NCBI RefSeq assembly: GCF_040412085.2
Contig: NZ_CP115921.1
Span: forward strand, 1,302,001 to 1,366,000
Source of the DNA: Vibrio sp. CB1-14
Lineage (GTDB): Bacteria; Pseudomonadota; Gammaproteobacteria; Enterobacterales; Vibrionaceae
DNA length: 64,000 nt
Direction: 5' to 3'
A program made the translations under genes and the position numbers. The notes below the pieces were generated by a model, which was given only the letters and a program-made list of their open reading frames with translations, did not search any database and had not been told where the DNA came from. Positions 35,853 through 45,303 of the stretch are shown here, one piece after another (position 1 is the stretch's first letter; every line of letters starts with the position of its first letter).

Positions 35853-36791
35853 TTAGCCTGATAACCCAGGGTTATCAGCGGTTAAAATTGTCTTAATAAG
35901 CTTATGTAGCCACAAGGTGGTGGTGTTGTTTCGGTTTTTGTAGTGGTAGAAGGCATTGATATCTGTGTCTAAGGCGGCGCTACCGAAGTAGATATCGAGT
36001 GAACGTAGCCCCGGGTGTGTGTCGAGGTTTAAAAAGCTAGAGCCTGGGAACATCATATCTGAGTGCTTCACTACGTCGATAATTGCCGAGGGAAGTTCGG
36101 ATCGAAATACGATCTTAGGATCATGGCCTCGCATACGAATCATCTTTTCCGATATGGATTGATTCGAGTTCCAGTCAGCGGCAATAAGCGTGGCAATTTC
36201 AAACTCTACACCGTCATCAATTTCTAGGTAGTCTTTGTCGTACGGGTGCCCAGTACGCAAGTAGCCTTTGAACCGGTCTTCTATGATGCGCTTTTGGATG
36301 ATTTCCTTTGGTGCATGATTGATGGTGTAGTTTAGCCCTAAATGAATATCGTCGTTGACGATATCTTGAATCGTTGACTTACTCCAGTTAAGTAGCTGAA
36401 CTTGCACATTAGGCGCTTCTGCCCGGATAGCATTAAACAGTTGGTTGGCGATCCCGGCGAGGAAAAAAGGGGAGATAGCAAGCTTTAAGGTGACATCCAG
36501 TTCCGCTGGGTCAAATTCTGCAGAGTGATTGACTGCACTCGCCAAATCATCCATGACAGGGCTTAATGCATCCGCCAATTGGTGTGCTTTTTCGGTAGCA
36601 CGCAATCCATGATGGGTTTTTACGAACAGCTCATCATCAAAGTGATCACGCAGTCGTTGCAGAGCTTTACTTACGGCGGGCTGTGAGACAAACAGGCGCT
36701 CCGCCGCTTTTCGCATATTGCGCTCTTGGTTCAAGATGATGAAGGTTCTTAATAGGTTTAAATCAAGATTTGCGAATAAATCTTTAGCCAT
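35853..36791 (-). CDS. LysR-family transcriptional regulator
   Basis: A 312-residue LysR regulator with an N-terminal helix-turn-helix (RKAAERLFVSQPAVSKALQR) and a two-lobed ligand domain. ATG 36791 is preferred over an upstream TTG (36824) because AAGGTG lies eight bases before it and the family N-terminus begins there. It is divergent from the chemotaxis receptor with a 154-bp gap. Target and ligand are unknown; control of the divergent receptor is possible but unproven. Confidence 0.88.
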   Translation of the reverse strand: MAKDLFANLDLNLLRTFIILNQERNMRKAAERLFVSQPAVSKALQRLRDHFDDELFVKTHHGLRATEKAHQLADALSPVMDDLASAVNHSAEFDPAELDVTLKLAISPFFLAGIANQLFNAIRAEAPNVQVQLLNWSKSTIQDIVNDDIHLGLNYTINHAPKEIIQKRIIEDRFKGYLRTGHPYDKDYLEIDDGVEFEIATLIAADWNSNQSISEKMIRMRGHDPKIVFRSELPSAIIDVVKHSDMMFPGSSFLNLDTHPGLRSLDIYFGSAALDTDINAFYHYKNRNNTTTLWLHKLIKTILTADNPGLSG

Positions 36792-36945
36792 AACTGCACC
36801 TTGTGATGTCGACTTTGATCTCAATCTTAAAGTCTAATCCATGGCATCGCAAAAAATTGGTAATAAAAACATCAACAAAATGTTTAGAATTCTTTTAATT
36901 TACCGATATAGTGATAATTCGTTTGTATTTTATAGAGGTTTAAGG

Positions 36946-38943
36946 ATGAAACTCTCGATATCGAGTAAGCTTCGGATGAGTTATCTGGCGCTTGCAGTAC
37001 TTTTTATCGTCTCATCTCTGTTTGTGTATCGAAGCGTTGATGGACTGCAAACACAAACACATTCACTATTGCGCTTTGACCTACCAACGGTTGATGCCAG
37101 TCGCCAACTTGGCCAGTCATTGCAAACGACGGTTTCTGAGTTAAGAGGCCATATGTTGCTGGTGGGCTCGGAAGAGCAGGTAGAGGTTTCTAAAACCAAG
37201 GTGCTGGAACATATTGAACGCGTTGATATTCAGCTTATTAGCTTAGAAGGACTGTTGCCGGAACAAACCTATTTGGCAGTGAGTGAGCGCTGGACATCGA
37301 TTAAAGAGACCGCGAATAAAATATTAGAGATTGCACAAACCCATGACAACCTCCCAGCGCATGCGCTATTTATCAATGAAGCGGCGCCAATTGCTGAGGT
37401 CGCTCTTGATCAAATACAGGGGCTTATCAACGAAGAAGCAGGCCGCGTGGCGGGTGGTGAGCGCAAACGCTTATTTAAACTCTATGCCGACGCCTACAAC
37501 TCTCTTGCTAACGCACTTTCTGCTCAGCGAGATTATCTTCAGTACGGCAATCAAGACTACCTCGATAAGTACAATGACTTTTTGAAATCACACGCTAAAG
37601 TCGTCGAGCAAATCGGCTACAAAACACAGCTATTTAGTAGCAGTGATGAAAGTCTATGGTCTCTGTTTAATGAGATGAAAGGCCTGTATATACCGCTAGC
37701 AAAACAAGTGATTGAACTGCGCCAATCACCGAGCTGGAACCAGTCTAATTTCTTGATGGAGTCTGAGTTGCTACCATCGATTCAGCGAGTTGAAAGTGAG
37801 CTAGATAATGTGGTTCTTCTTGCTCAACAAAAAGCAAGCGAGACAGAAAATCGCATCGGCTCTAGCGTGAAATCACTGCTGGCAATATTAGCGCTAAGCT
37901 GCGTTGCTGTTCTTGGTGTCGCCTTTATCGTTTCCCATTTCTTAGGGCGTCAAATTGGTGGCCGTGTGTCGCTAATTGCTAAGCGTGCGCAGTTGATCGC
38001 TGCAGGTGATGTGTCGAGTGCACCACTGACGGTCACTGGCCGCGATGAATTGGCGGATCTTATGGTCTCTATCAACAGCATGAACCAATCACTGTCTAGG
38101 TTAGTGGGGCAAGTGTCGCAAAGTGTTGGCGCTGTTGAGGACAAGATGGATGACTTGACCAAACATAGTCGCCAAAGTTTGCAGCAAGTTGAATTGCAGT
38201 CGTCAAACCTAGATAACATTGGTCATTCGCTGTCTGAGGTTGCGGTGGGCTCTGAGCAAACCGCAAGCCAGGTTCAGATTTCGTCTTCTGCGCTGGTGGA
38301 TGCTAAGCAAGAGTTAGCCTCTGGTGAAACCATGCTGACCGAAAACCACGGCAATATGACGGATTTGGTTAGTGCGATTCAAACTGCACAGCAGCTCGTC
38401 GCGCAGCTTAGCAACGAGAGTCAAGCTATCGGCAAAGTAACCGAGGTAATCGAAGGGTTGGCTGAGCAAACCAATCTATTAGCGCTTAATGCGGCGATAG
38501 AAGCGGCAAGAGCAGGAGAGCAAGGCCGAGGCTTTGCCGTGGTTGCTGATGAGGTGAGAATGCTTGCCAGCCGAACAACGGAATCCACTACAGAGATAAA
38601 CGCCATTGTGCAAGCTATCCGCAGTTCAACCAATAAAGTGGAAGAGCAAATCAATGAGGGAACTTCGATTGCTTCCGATGCTATGGAGCAGACTCATGAA
38701 GCGCTGGGTCGAATTCAGTTGTCGGCAGAACAAGTAGAACTTGTGAATGCACAAATGGCGAGCTTAGCGGCAACCGCAGAGCAGCAGGCGAATGCGACAC
38801 AAACCATCTCAGGGTTAGTGAATGATATCAATGACTCACTCAGTGCGGTCGCAGGACAAACACGTTCAGCCAACGAGGTGACAGAGCAGGTCACCGCGAA
38901 CGTGGGCGAGCTTCATCAGCAAGTCGCTAATTTTAAGGTGTAA
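36946..38943 (+). CDS. Methyl-accepting chemotaxis protein
   Basis: A 665-residue receptor. TM1 is at about residues 10-29, a long all-helical periplasmic sensor at 30-310, TM2 at about 311-333, then HAMP and a long coiled-coil signalling domain with the hairpin tip [20 protein letters not shown] and [15 protein letters not shown]. Helical sensors of about 280 residues usually bind small molecules through two stacked bundles. The first frame start is 36841, but ATG 36946 starts the membrane segment and has GAGG upstream. Ligand unknown. Confidence 0.92.
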   Translation: MKLSISSKLRMSYLALAVLFIVSSLFVYRSVDGLQTQTHSLLRFDLPTVDASRQLGQSLQTTVSELRGHMLLVGSEEQVEVSKTKVLEHIERVDIQLISLEGLLPEQTYLAVSERWTSIKETANKILEIAQTHDNLPAHALFINEAAPIAEVALDQIQGLINEEAGRVAGGERKRLFKLYADAYNSLANALSAQRDYLQYGNQDYLDKYNDFLKSHAKVVEQIGYKTQLFSSSDESLWSLFNEMKGLYIPLAKQVIELRQSPSWNQSNFLMESELLPSIQRVESELDNVVLLAQQKASETENRIGSSVKSLLAILALSCVAVLGVAFIVSHFLGRQIGGRVSLIAKRAQLIAAGDVSSAPLTVTGRDELADLMVSINSMNQSLSRLVGQVSQSVGAVEDKMDDLTKHSRQSLQQVELQSSNLDNIGHSLSEVAVGSEQTASQVQISSSALVDAKQELASGETMLTENHGNMTDLVSAIQTAQQLVAQLSNESQAIGKVTEVIEGLAEQTNLLALNAAIEAARAGEQGRGFAVVADEVRMLASRTTESTTEINAIVQAIRSSTNKVEEQINEGTSIASDAMEQTHEALGRIQLSAEQVELVNAQMASLAATAEQQANATQTISGLVNDINDSLSAVAGQTRSANEVTEQVTANVGELHQQVANFKV

Positions 38944-38956
38944 TCGCCACAAATAG

Positions 38957-38993
38957 AAAATGCCCATCAACATAGAATGATGGGCATTTTTTT
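38957..38993. terminator. Bidirectional terminator, MCP / yjiG
   Basis: The AAAATGCCCATCA stem pairs with TGATGGGCATTTT and is followed by T on the + strand and preceded by A-rich sequence. It lies between convergent genes. Confidence 0.88.
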
Positions 38994-39014
38994 ATGGTCA
39001 AATTAGTGCTATTG

Positions 39015-39482
39015 CTAGACCAAAATGTTCATTAGGAACATAGCGCCAAAGGCGTTGAGGACAGAGATTGCGATCATTACTGGAATGTAACGGCCTTCAG
39101 TACCAATCGGTCCCATAATACGACCCATGTATTGAATTTGAGATCCCATCAGATAGATAGCAGGCGCTAAGATGGCTATGTGAGTACCATTTAAGATGCC
39201 TTGGTCAAACAGTGTGATGACCACACCAACCGCGCCGCCCATCGACATCCAAGCACCAATAAGTACAGCCGCCGCTTCGCCAGGCAAGCCAAAAATAGCC
39301 ATGACTGGAGCAAAAATAGCGCCCATAGCATCTAGAGCACCGGTAATTTGCAGTGCTTTGATGATCACAAATGCCATTAGGACATTCGGTACGGTTGACG
39401 TGGTGGCGATTACCCAACCTTTCTTTGCACCTTCAACAAAAATGTCAGTGACCATTGGTTTTTTAGCTTTTACGTCGCTCAT
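39015..39482 (-). CDS. yjiG: YjiG-family membrane protein
   Basis: A 155-residue inner-membrane protein with about four helices, close in length and sequence to E. coli YjiG. It contains the glycine-rich gate-type segment LPGEAAAVLIGAWMSMGGAVG. The function is unknown; in E. coli yjiH-yjiG sit beside isoaspartyl dipeptidase. The start shares one base with the yjiH stop (TAATG), so the two are coupled and probably form one transporter-like complex. Confidence 0.85.
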   Translation of the reverse strand: MSDVKAKKPMVTDIFVEGAKKGWVIATTSTVPNVLMAFVIIKALQITGALDAMGAIFAPVMAIFGLPGEAAAVLIGAWMSMGGAVGVVITLFDQGILNGTHIAILAPAIYLMGSQIQYMGRIMGPIGTEGRYIPVMIAISVLNAFGAMFLMNILV

Positions 39483-40216
39483 TATGCGGTCTCCTGCTGC
39501 GTATTCGTTTGGTCTTGTTTTGGTGTCTTATCTTCTTTGCCTTCAGTAATGTTCAAATACACACGGAACAGGTTAGCGCCAACGAACTTAAACAAGAACA
39601 TGACGGCGACGGCCAAACCAATTGAAGATGTTACGGCAAGTGAGCCGTCCATAAGAGTCAATGTGAAAAGTACGGCACCAGATGAGAAGAAGTTTACAAT
39701 CGCCGCACCTGCGGTGAACTGGAACATGGTGAAAACGTCGGTTTCGCGCTTGGTTAGGTGACCTTCGTCTTTTAGCTGACGCGTCATCGCCGCACCTGCA
39801 TCTGTACTTTGCAATGAGGCAATCAATGCTAGGCCAGAGTTGCCAGGAATGCCCATTAGCGGACGTAGAAGGGGAGAAAGCAATTTGCGAGCCGCATCCA
39901 GCGCGCCATAGTGCTCAAGCACATTAATCATACCCAGAGCGAACATCACGGTTGGAATCAGAGTCAATGCGAAAATGAAGCCGTCACGTGCGCCACTGCC
40001 ACCGACACCGCGAAAAGAGGTGGTTGCAGCTTGAACGCCATTTTCAGTTTCAGTGACGTTGTGGGCAACTTGGCCAAATGCACCGTTGAGCGTGGTGAAA
40101 TCAAATACCCCATACCATTCGTTGGATTGGAGTAAGCCAGAGAAGAAAACAATCGCAAAAGCTAAGGCTATATAGCTTCCGATCGTTACTTTACGTTCTT
40201 TAGTTAAGTCAGACAT
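39482..40216 (-). CDS. yjiH: YjiH-family nucleoside-recognition-like membrane protein
   Basis: A 244-residue inner-membrane protein of the YjiH / nucleoside-recognition (gate) family with about six helices. GNSGLALIASLQSTDAGAA is the conserved central segment. ATG 40216 (MSDLTKERK) is preferred; an in-frame ATG at 40249 would add 11 non-conserved residues. It is coupled to yjiG by a one-base overlap. The substrate is unknown. Confidence 0.83.
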   Translation of the reverse strand: MSDLTKERKVTIGSYIALAFAIVFFSGLLQSNEWYGVFDFTTLNGAFGQVAHNVTETENGVQAATTSFRGVGGSGARDGFIFALTLIPTVMFALGMINVLEHYGALDAARKLLSPLLRPLMGIPGNSGLALIASLQSTDAGAAMTRQLKDEGHLTKRETDVFTMFQFTAGAAIVNFFSSGAVLFTLTLMDGSLAVTSSIGLAVAVMFLFKFVGANLFRVYLNITEGKEDKTPKQDQTNTQQETA

Positions 40217-40519
40217 GGAACAACCTATTGAAAGTGGAACAGAATGCATAGTCTGAGGATATCGACACTTTTAAATACTGATCAGCATCAACTGAAGGAT
40301 TGTTTTACAGAAACTAAATATTACAAAATATGTAACTGTGAAATTGTGCGCGAAATAGATATAGCTCTGTTAATGGGTTGGATTAATTTGGCTAATTCGA
40401 GTTATAAACGTTCATGAAACCAGCGACGTATGTTACCTATTATTCTGGTTTGATACTGCTCATTGGCAGCAAATAAGAATAGGCTGACAATAGAAATCAG
40501 ATAATCAGGTCATTAACTT

Positions 40520-41692
40520 ATGCAAAAACACGGACTTTCATTTTGGTATGCCGCAGCGTTTATGTTTGGTGCTATCCAGCTTATCGCGTTACCGCTTTTG
40601 ATCCCTAGTCATATTCTGGACGTGACGGGCTCTATGGTACACACGGGAGCAGCGGTTTCGTTTGTTGGATTAAGTGGTTTTATTGCGCCACTAATAGGTT
40701 CAACCGTCGATCGCTTGAAGCTGCATAGCATGGCACAAAAAGCATCACTCGTATTCTATGCCTTTGCCATGGCGTTGTTCGCTTTTGTTCCTACGACGTG
40801 GGCGATGTACCTGGCGACATTCTTGGTGGGTCTTGGCTCTATCACACTAATGACCGTCAACCCGACCTTTATCGTGGCTGCAGGTTTTGATAAAGCGCAA
40901 GAGGCATTGCGCTTAACTCGCATGAACCAAAGTATCTTTGTTGGCGCGATTGTCATGGGCGCAATTTTGGCTATAGCTGAAGGCATCAGTGCAACGCTCA
41001 GCTTCGGTATTGTTAGCGCGCTTTCGATTATTGCGATGATAATTGTATCTATTGATGGCAAAGCGGCTGCGCAGCGCATTGTGTCGGATACACCACAACA
41101 AGGTGAAAGCGAAGAAAAAGGGCGCTGGAACCTAACGTTTGTTACTTTCCTGTTGGCGGTGTTCATTGCAATGCTGGCAAGCTCTAACCAAGTCGCGCAA
41201 GGTCCTAACCTATTTGAAAGCTTGTTTAACATTGACAAGTCAGCAACGGCATTGCTGCTATCCATCTCTTCGGTAATTAGTCTATTAACATTGGATATTG
41301 CTGGTCGTGCACTTGGAAAATTCGGGGCAGGTAAAGTGTGGGTTGTGGGGTTAGTTGGCTACATTGTGGTTGGCACGGTACTTTCAAACTTAGTCACTGG
41401 CTCTACAGAATACTTTTATCTACCACTTGTGATGCACCTAGTGTTTATGCAGTGCTTGTCGATGGTCGACATGGTTAAGCCGGCAATTGTTGCCAAGGTC
41501 ACGACTTTGTCTCCTGCAGCGACCCAAGGCTTTCTGCTGTTCGCGATTGCGGGCGGTTACGCAGCGGGCACAGCGCTTGGCGGTGTTGTGGGTGAGGTTG
41601 CGGGTATGGCGAGCTTGTTCACCTTTATTGCGCTAAGTGCCGCAGTAGCACTTGCTTTTGCGCTGTTTACTCTTGTTCGTATTAAAGACTAA
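40520..41692 (+). CDS. MFS transporter
   Basis: A 390-residue inner-membrane protein with about 12 predicted helices, a long central cytoplasmic loop (about residues 185-205) and a short basic loop between helices 2 and 3 (GSTVDRLKLHSMAQ). It has the size and pattern of the major facilitator superfamily. No motif reveals the substrate. It starts 270 bp from the divergent yjiH and ends at a bidirectional terminator. Confidence 0.82.
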   Translation: MQKHGLSFWYAAAFMFGAIQLIALPLLIPSHILDVTGSMVHTGAAVSFVGLSGFIAPLIGSTVDRLKLHSMAQKASLVFYAFAMALFAFVPTTWAMYLATFLVGLGSITLMTVNPTFIVAAGFDKAQEALRLTRMNQSIFVGAIVMGAILAIAEGISATLSFGIVSALSIIAMIIVSIDGKAAAQRIVSDTPQQGESEEKGRWNLTFVTFLLAVFIAMLASSNQVAQGPNLFESLFNIDKSATALLLSISSVISLLTLDIAGRALGKFGAGKVWVVGLVGYIVVGTVLSNLVTGSTEYFYLPLVMHLVFMQCLSMVDMVKPAIVAKVTTLSPAATQGFLLFAIAGGYAAGTALGGVVGEVAGMASLFTFIALSAAVALAFALFTLVRIKD

Positions 41693-41709
41693 CCGCCCCG
41701 AGTAGAAGA

Positions 41710-41740
41710 AAAAATGGCGTCCAAATCGGACGCCATTTTT
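41710..41740. terminator. Bidirectional terminator, MFS gene / roxA
   Basis: A 13-bp stem (AAAAATGGCGTCC / GGACGCCATTTTT) with a five-base loop between convergent genes. Confidence 0.92.
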
Positions 41741-41744
41741 GTTG

Positions 41745-42872
41745 TTAGTCGATGAACCAGTAGCCTTTATTAATGAGCTCAGTCAGAAGCGGTACCACGT
41801 GAGAGTTAGGCTCTATATCTACAATAACGTCACTATCTGTGAGGGCTCTTGCTAACCAAGTTTGCGCTTCTGGCAACTTGAACACTTCACCATTGATGTA
41901 CACCATGGTCGGCTCTTCTTCATGTAACAGAGCACGTAATCCCGCCACTTTATAGATAGAACCACCGTTTGAAAGGTGCTGGGCGATATCTTCGGATGTC
42001 CACTTTTGTTCCGGTTCAATGATATTGAGCTGATGACGCGACTGACTAAGCATACAACCTAGAAAGTCTTTGATGGTCGACTCGTCTTGCAGTGCCGACA
42101 TCAACATGTTTGTCAGCGTTTCTTTATCATTGGTGCTGATTTGACCGAAGTGCTTGGTAGCACTGAGAGTCGGCTTATCCATGTGCTTATCACCATAGTC
42201 GTGAGCTAACACATAGTCGGCGAAGTTGCTGATAAGTTCTTGTTCTTTTGGAGAACGAAAGCCAACGGAGTAGCTGAGCGATGGCTCAAGGGCGTATCCA
42301 TCATGTGGAAAACCAGGTGGGATATAGAGTATATCGCCAGGTTCAAGCACATCGTCGATGATGGCATCAAAAGACTCAATTTGGCGCAGTGCTTCATGGC
42401 GCTTAGTTTCTTTGTATTGCCCAATATCTTTCGCGCCAACTCGCCAATGACGTTTTCCCATTCCCTGAACAATAAAGACATCGTATTGGTCGATGTGTGG
42501 ACCCACCCCGCCACCTTGGACGGAGTAGCTCACCATTAAATCATCAAATAGCCACTGAGGGAGCGCTTTAAACGGCTCGATGAGTTCAGCAGCACCCGCA
42601 TGCCAATGATTAGTGGCTTGCACAATTAAAGACCAGTGGCTATCTGCAAGCTCTGCGAATTTTTGTTCAGTAAACGGGCCGTGTTCAGCCTGCCAATTTT
42701 GATCAAGATTGGAGACAAAGCGAGAGTCGATCTCTTCTTCCATCGATAGCCCTGCAAGCTCTTCTGGCGAGATAGGATCCGTGAAAGAGGCGAATCCACC
42801 TTTAATAATAGTTGGCTGCTTTTGCCAGTATTGGGCAAGGAAGTCGGCGAGATTTACGGTTAATTTATACAT
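41745..42872 (-). CDS. roxA: Ribosomal protein L16 arginine hydroxylase (RoxA / YcfD)
   Basis: A 375-residue cytosolic JmjC-type oxygenase. The iron ligands are visible as His-x-Asp in VGPHIDQYDVF and a later His in YIPPGFPHDGY, with the double-stranded beta-helix core between about residues 85 and 200 and a C-terminal winged-helix region. Length and sequence fit RoxA, which hydroxylates an arginine of ribosomal protein L16 using oxygen and 2-oxoglutarate. It stands alone between a terminator and the 218-bp gap before DUF2999. Confidence 0.92.
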   Translation of the reverse strand: MYKLTVNLADFLAQYWQKQPTIIKGGFASFTDPISPEELAGLSMEEEIDSRFVSNLDQNWQAEHGPFTEQKFAELADSHWSLIVQATNHWHAGAAELIEPFKALPQWLFDDLMVSYSVQGGGVGPHIDQYDVFIVQGMGKRHWRVGAKDIGQYKETKRHEALRQIESFDAIIDDVLEPGDILYIPPGFPHDGYALEPSLSYSVGFRSPKEQELISNFADYVLAHDYGDKHMDKPTLSATKHFGQISTNDKETLTNMLMSALQDESTIKDFLGCMLSQSRHQLNIIEPEQKWTSEDIAQHLSNGGSIYKVAGLRALLHEEEPTMVYINGEVFKLPEAQTWLARALTDSDVIVDIEPNSHVVPLLTELINKGYWFID

Positions 42873-43045
42873 AGGAAACTTAATTATTTACGAGTAACGG
42901 TTGAAAGCTGTGCGGATTCTAGCAACTTGGGATGGAGAAGTCGCCTTAGTTACCAACAGAAGGCCTAATAAGGCGGTTCTTGTTACCTGTATGATGTGTT
43001 GAGCTGTTTGGGTCAGCATCAAATTGAAACTATGGCTACAAAAAA

Positions 43046-43078
43046 GCCGAGGATAACGAATGTCACCTCGGCCTTTTT
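43046..43078 (-). terminator. Terminator of DUF2999 gene
   Basis: The GCCGAGG stem pairs with CCTCGGC. A run of A just to the left gives a U-tract for leftward transcription, and T on the right could serve the other direction. Confidence 0.8.
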
Positions 43079-43090
43079 ACGTCTCAGGCA

Positions 43091-43342
43091 TTACTTGTTT
43101 AGCTGTTCTTTTGCCGCTTCAACTTTAGCAAAATCGAGGCCAAGCTCTTCTGCCGCTTCTTTGATGAGTGCTGGGTTTTGCATCACTTGATTCATCAATA
43201 GTTGAAGTTTGTCTTGAGGCAGGCCCAGTTGGCTAATGGTTGCCATGGCCGCTAATGGGTTTTGCGTTAGTGTCTCGAAAATCTCATTGATTTGCGCGTC
43301 ACTAATATTGTTCTCTTTCAATAGGGCAATAATTGGATTCAT
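43091..43342 (-). CDS. DUF2999 family protein
   Basis: An 83-residue all-helical cytosolic protein starting MNPIIALLKENNISDAQINE. It matches the DUF2999 family conserved in Vibrio and related marine bacteria. The function is unknown. Two repeated turns, LTQNPLAAM and VMQNPALIKE, suggest an internal duplication of a helix-hairpin unit. It is flanked by its own terminator, so it is monocistronic. Confidence 0.8.
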   Translation of the reverse strand: MNPIIALLKENNISDAQINEIFETLTQNPLAAMATISQLGLPQDKLQLLMNQVMQNPALIKEAAEELGLDFAKVEAAKEQLNK

Positions 43343-43983
43343 TATCTTACCTTTGTTTTTACTTTTAGCCGTTGGGCGGACATTCTAGCACTAGGTGTTG
43401 GTCGAGAGAACCGTCAATGTATGCGCAGTGCATGAAAGCAGAGCTTTTAGTATTGCTCTAGCATGCTTGATAGTTGCTAGTGTCGTAATTTTGTCACGGC
43501 GAGTCATTATTTTGACACTGTATGGCGTTTAATAATAATCAAGGGTAGGTGAGCTATGTATTGAATTAGAGCCTTCTACTTTAGTAATAAAAATATCGTA
43601 CGTTAAATGACTCAGAAAGCCAAATATGCGCATTCAGTTATAAAACGATGCTTGATAAATTGCAGGTTAGCCATACGGTAAAGTGCGATTCTGTTATTTT
43701 TTAATCCGTTAAATAATTAAATAACGAGACCGGCTTAACATTTTTGTAACATAAGACTAACTGGATTGGAATTTTCGCTCTAACTTTTTAGATAGTTTGC
43801 TCAATAGCTATTTTAAAGAGAGGTGACTCCCCTAAAGAATCATGTCTAATTGCACCCGTTTTATCTTGAAAACAGTGTGCATCAATATCTCAGCATAACA
43901 ATGGAATGACTTCCTATCATAGTGTGTTTGCCCCAAAACGCACGGAATTTTTGCATCCTTATAAAATCATGGAGTAGATAATA
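43343..43983. other. Long intergenic region before fadL-like gene
   Basis: About 640 bp of AT-rich DNA between divergent genes. I see no coding frame worth calling and no LacI-type palindrome. GGAG at 43971-43974 precedes ATG 43984. A half-match to a FadR site (AACTGG at 43757) was not accepted. Confidence 0.5.
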
Positions 43984-45273
43984 ATGGATAAAAGGTATGC
44001 GACGCTCTCCCTAGCCGGTTTGCTGGCAATATCCTCCACACCCTTGTGGGCTGCGGGCTTTCAGCTTGCAGAGCATTCGGCTGCAGGCCTTGGTCGAGCG
44101 AATGCGGGTGAAGCGGCGATTGCTGATTCAGCAGCAACGATTGCCCATAACAGCGCGGCGATTACTCGTTTTAGTAAAGCGCAACTATCGTTAGGAGCAG
44201 CCTATATTGCACCGCAAGTTCGTGTCACGGGTAATGGACCTTCTGAGAGTTTTAATCGACAGCTGACCAACAACGATGTAGTCGATGATGTCATTGTGCC
44301 ATCAGCTTACTTTTCCATGCCTATAAATGAACAGTGGCATGTCGGAGTGGGTTTATTTACCGACTTTGGTCTAATGACTGAATATCCTAAAGACTATTTG
44401 GCCGGGCCTATTGCTGGCAAAACCAGCTTAAAAACGATGAATATTAACCCTAACGTTGCTTATAAAATCAATGACAGTTTTAGTGTGTCGGTTGGTGCGA
44501 GCGCAGTTTATGCTGATGCAGAACTGGAGCGAACCTTAGGTATATTAGCTGATGCAATTAATAGTCAGAATGGTACTAACTTTAATCGCACCGATATTGC
44601 AACTTCATTAAAAGGAGATGGTTGGGGGTATGGTTTTAATCTTGGCGTTTTATGGGAGCTAAATGAAAACCATCGCTTTGGGCTTAGCTATCGCTCGAAA
44701 GTCGATATTACCTTGAAGGGTGATTACACCACGGATGTTCCCAACGGCATAGTGACTCAGCCAGGTCAAACCGTCGGCGGTGAACTTGAACTTAATTTGC
44801 CAAGCATTGCTGAGTTTTCGGGCTATCACCAGGTTACGGAGCCACTTGCACTCCACTACAGCGTCGTAATGACTGGCTGGAGCACTTTCGAAGAAATTCG
44901 TGGCACGGTAGATGGCGTGACTGTGCTGCAAAAGGATGAAAAATTCGAGGACTCGTTCAAGTACGCACTTGGTCTTACCTATGGTGTTTCTTCTGCCGTC
45001 ACGTTGCGCACGGGAATTGCCTTTGACCAAACCCCTAACGTCAATCATCCAAGCATTAGCCTACCGGACTCTGACCGTATGAACTACAGCGTAGGTGCTA
45101 GCTACGCGTTTAGTGATTCTACTTGGTTAGACTTTGGTTTCAGCTTCATCGACGCGAAAGAAACCACCTTTACTGAAGAGTTAGAGCCAGAAAATTTGCC
45201 TGGTACGACAGTGGATTTCAAATCTGAAGGCGACGCTTATTTGTACGCGTTGCAATTCAACCACCGTTTTTAA
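43984..45273 (+). CDS. FadL-like outer-membrane hydrophobic-compound transporter
   Basis: A 429-residue outer-membrane protein. The signal peptide is about 23 residues, ending LWAAG. The mature N-terminus GFQLAEHSAAGLGRANAGEAAIADSAATIAHNSAAI is the FadL plug region, with NSA in place of the usual NPA. The barrel ends in Phe (LQFNHRF). FadL proteins take up long-chain fatty acids or aromatic hydrocarbons by lateral diffusion. It is 30 bp upstream of the beta-helix/cytochrome fusion, which suggests joint expression and a hydrophobic substrate for both (inference). Confidence 0.88.
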   Translation: MDKRYATLSLAGLLAISSTPLWAAGFQLAEHSAAGLGRANAGEAAIADSAATIAHNSAAITRFSKAQLSLGAAYIAPQVRVTGNGPSESFNRQLTNNDVVDDVIVPSAYFSMPINEQWHVGVGLFTDFGLMTEYPKDYLAGPIAGKTSLKTMNINPNVAYKINDSFSVSVGASAVYADAELERTLGILADAINSQNGTNFNRTDIATSLKGDGWGYGFNLGVLWELNENHRFGLSYRSKVDITLKGDYTTDVPNGIVTQPGQTVGGELELNLPSIAEFSGYHQVTEPLALHYSVVMTGWSTFEEIRGTVDGVTVLQKDEKFEDSFKYALGLTYGVSSAVTLRTGIAFDQTPNVNHPSISLPDSDRMNYSVGASYAFSDSTWLDFGFSFIDAKETTFTEELEPENLPGTTVDFKSEGDAYLYALQFNHRF

Positions 45274-45303
45274 TGGATGACGATTTTTGATAAGGAATGA
45301 ATC

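Noticed and set aside
43757..43775. AACTGG half of a FadR-type site before the FadL-like gene
   Set aside because: The second half does not match; a single hexamer is not enough.
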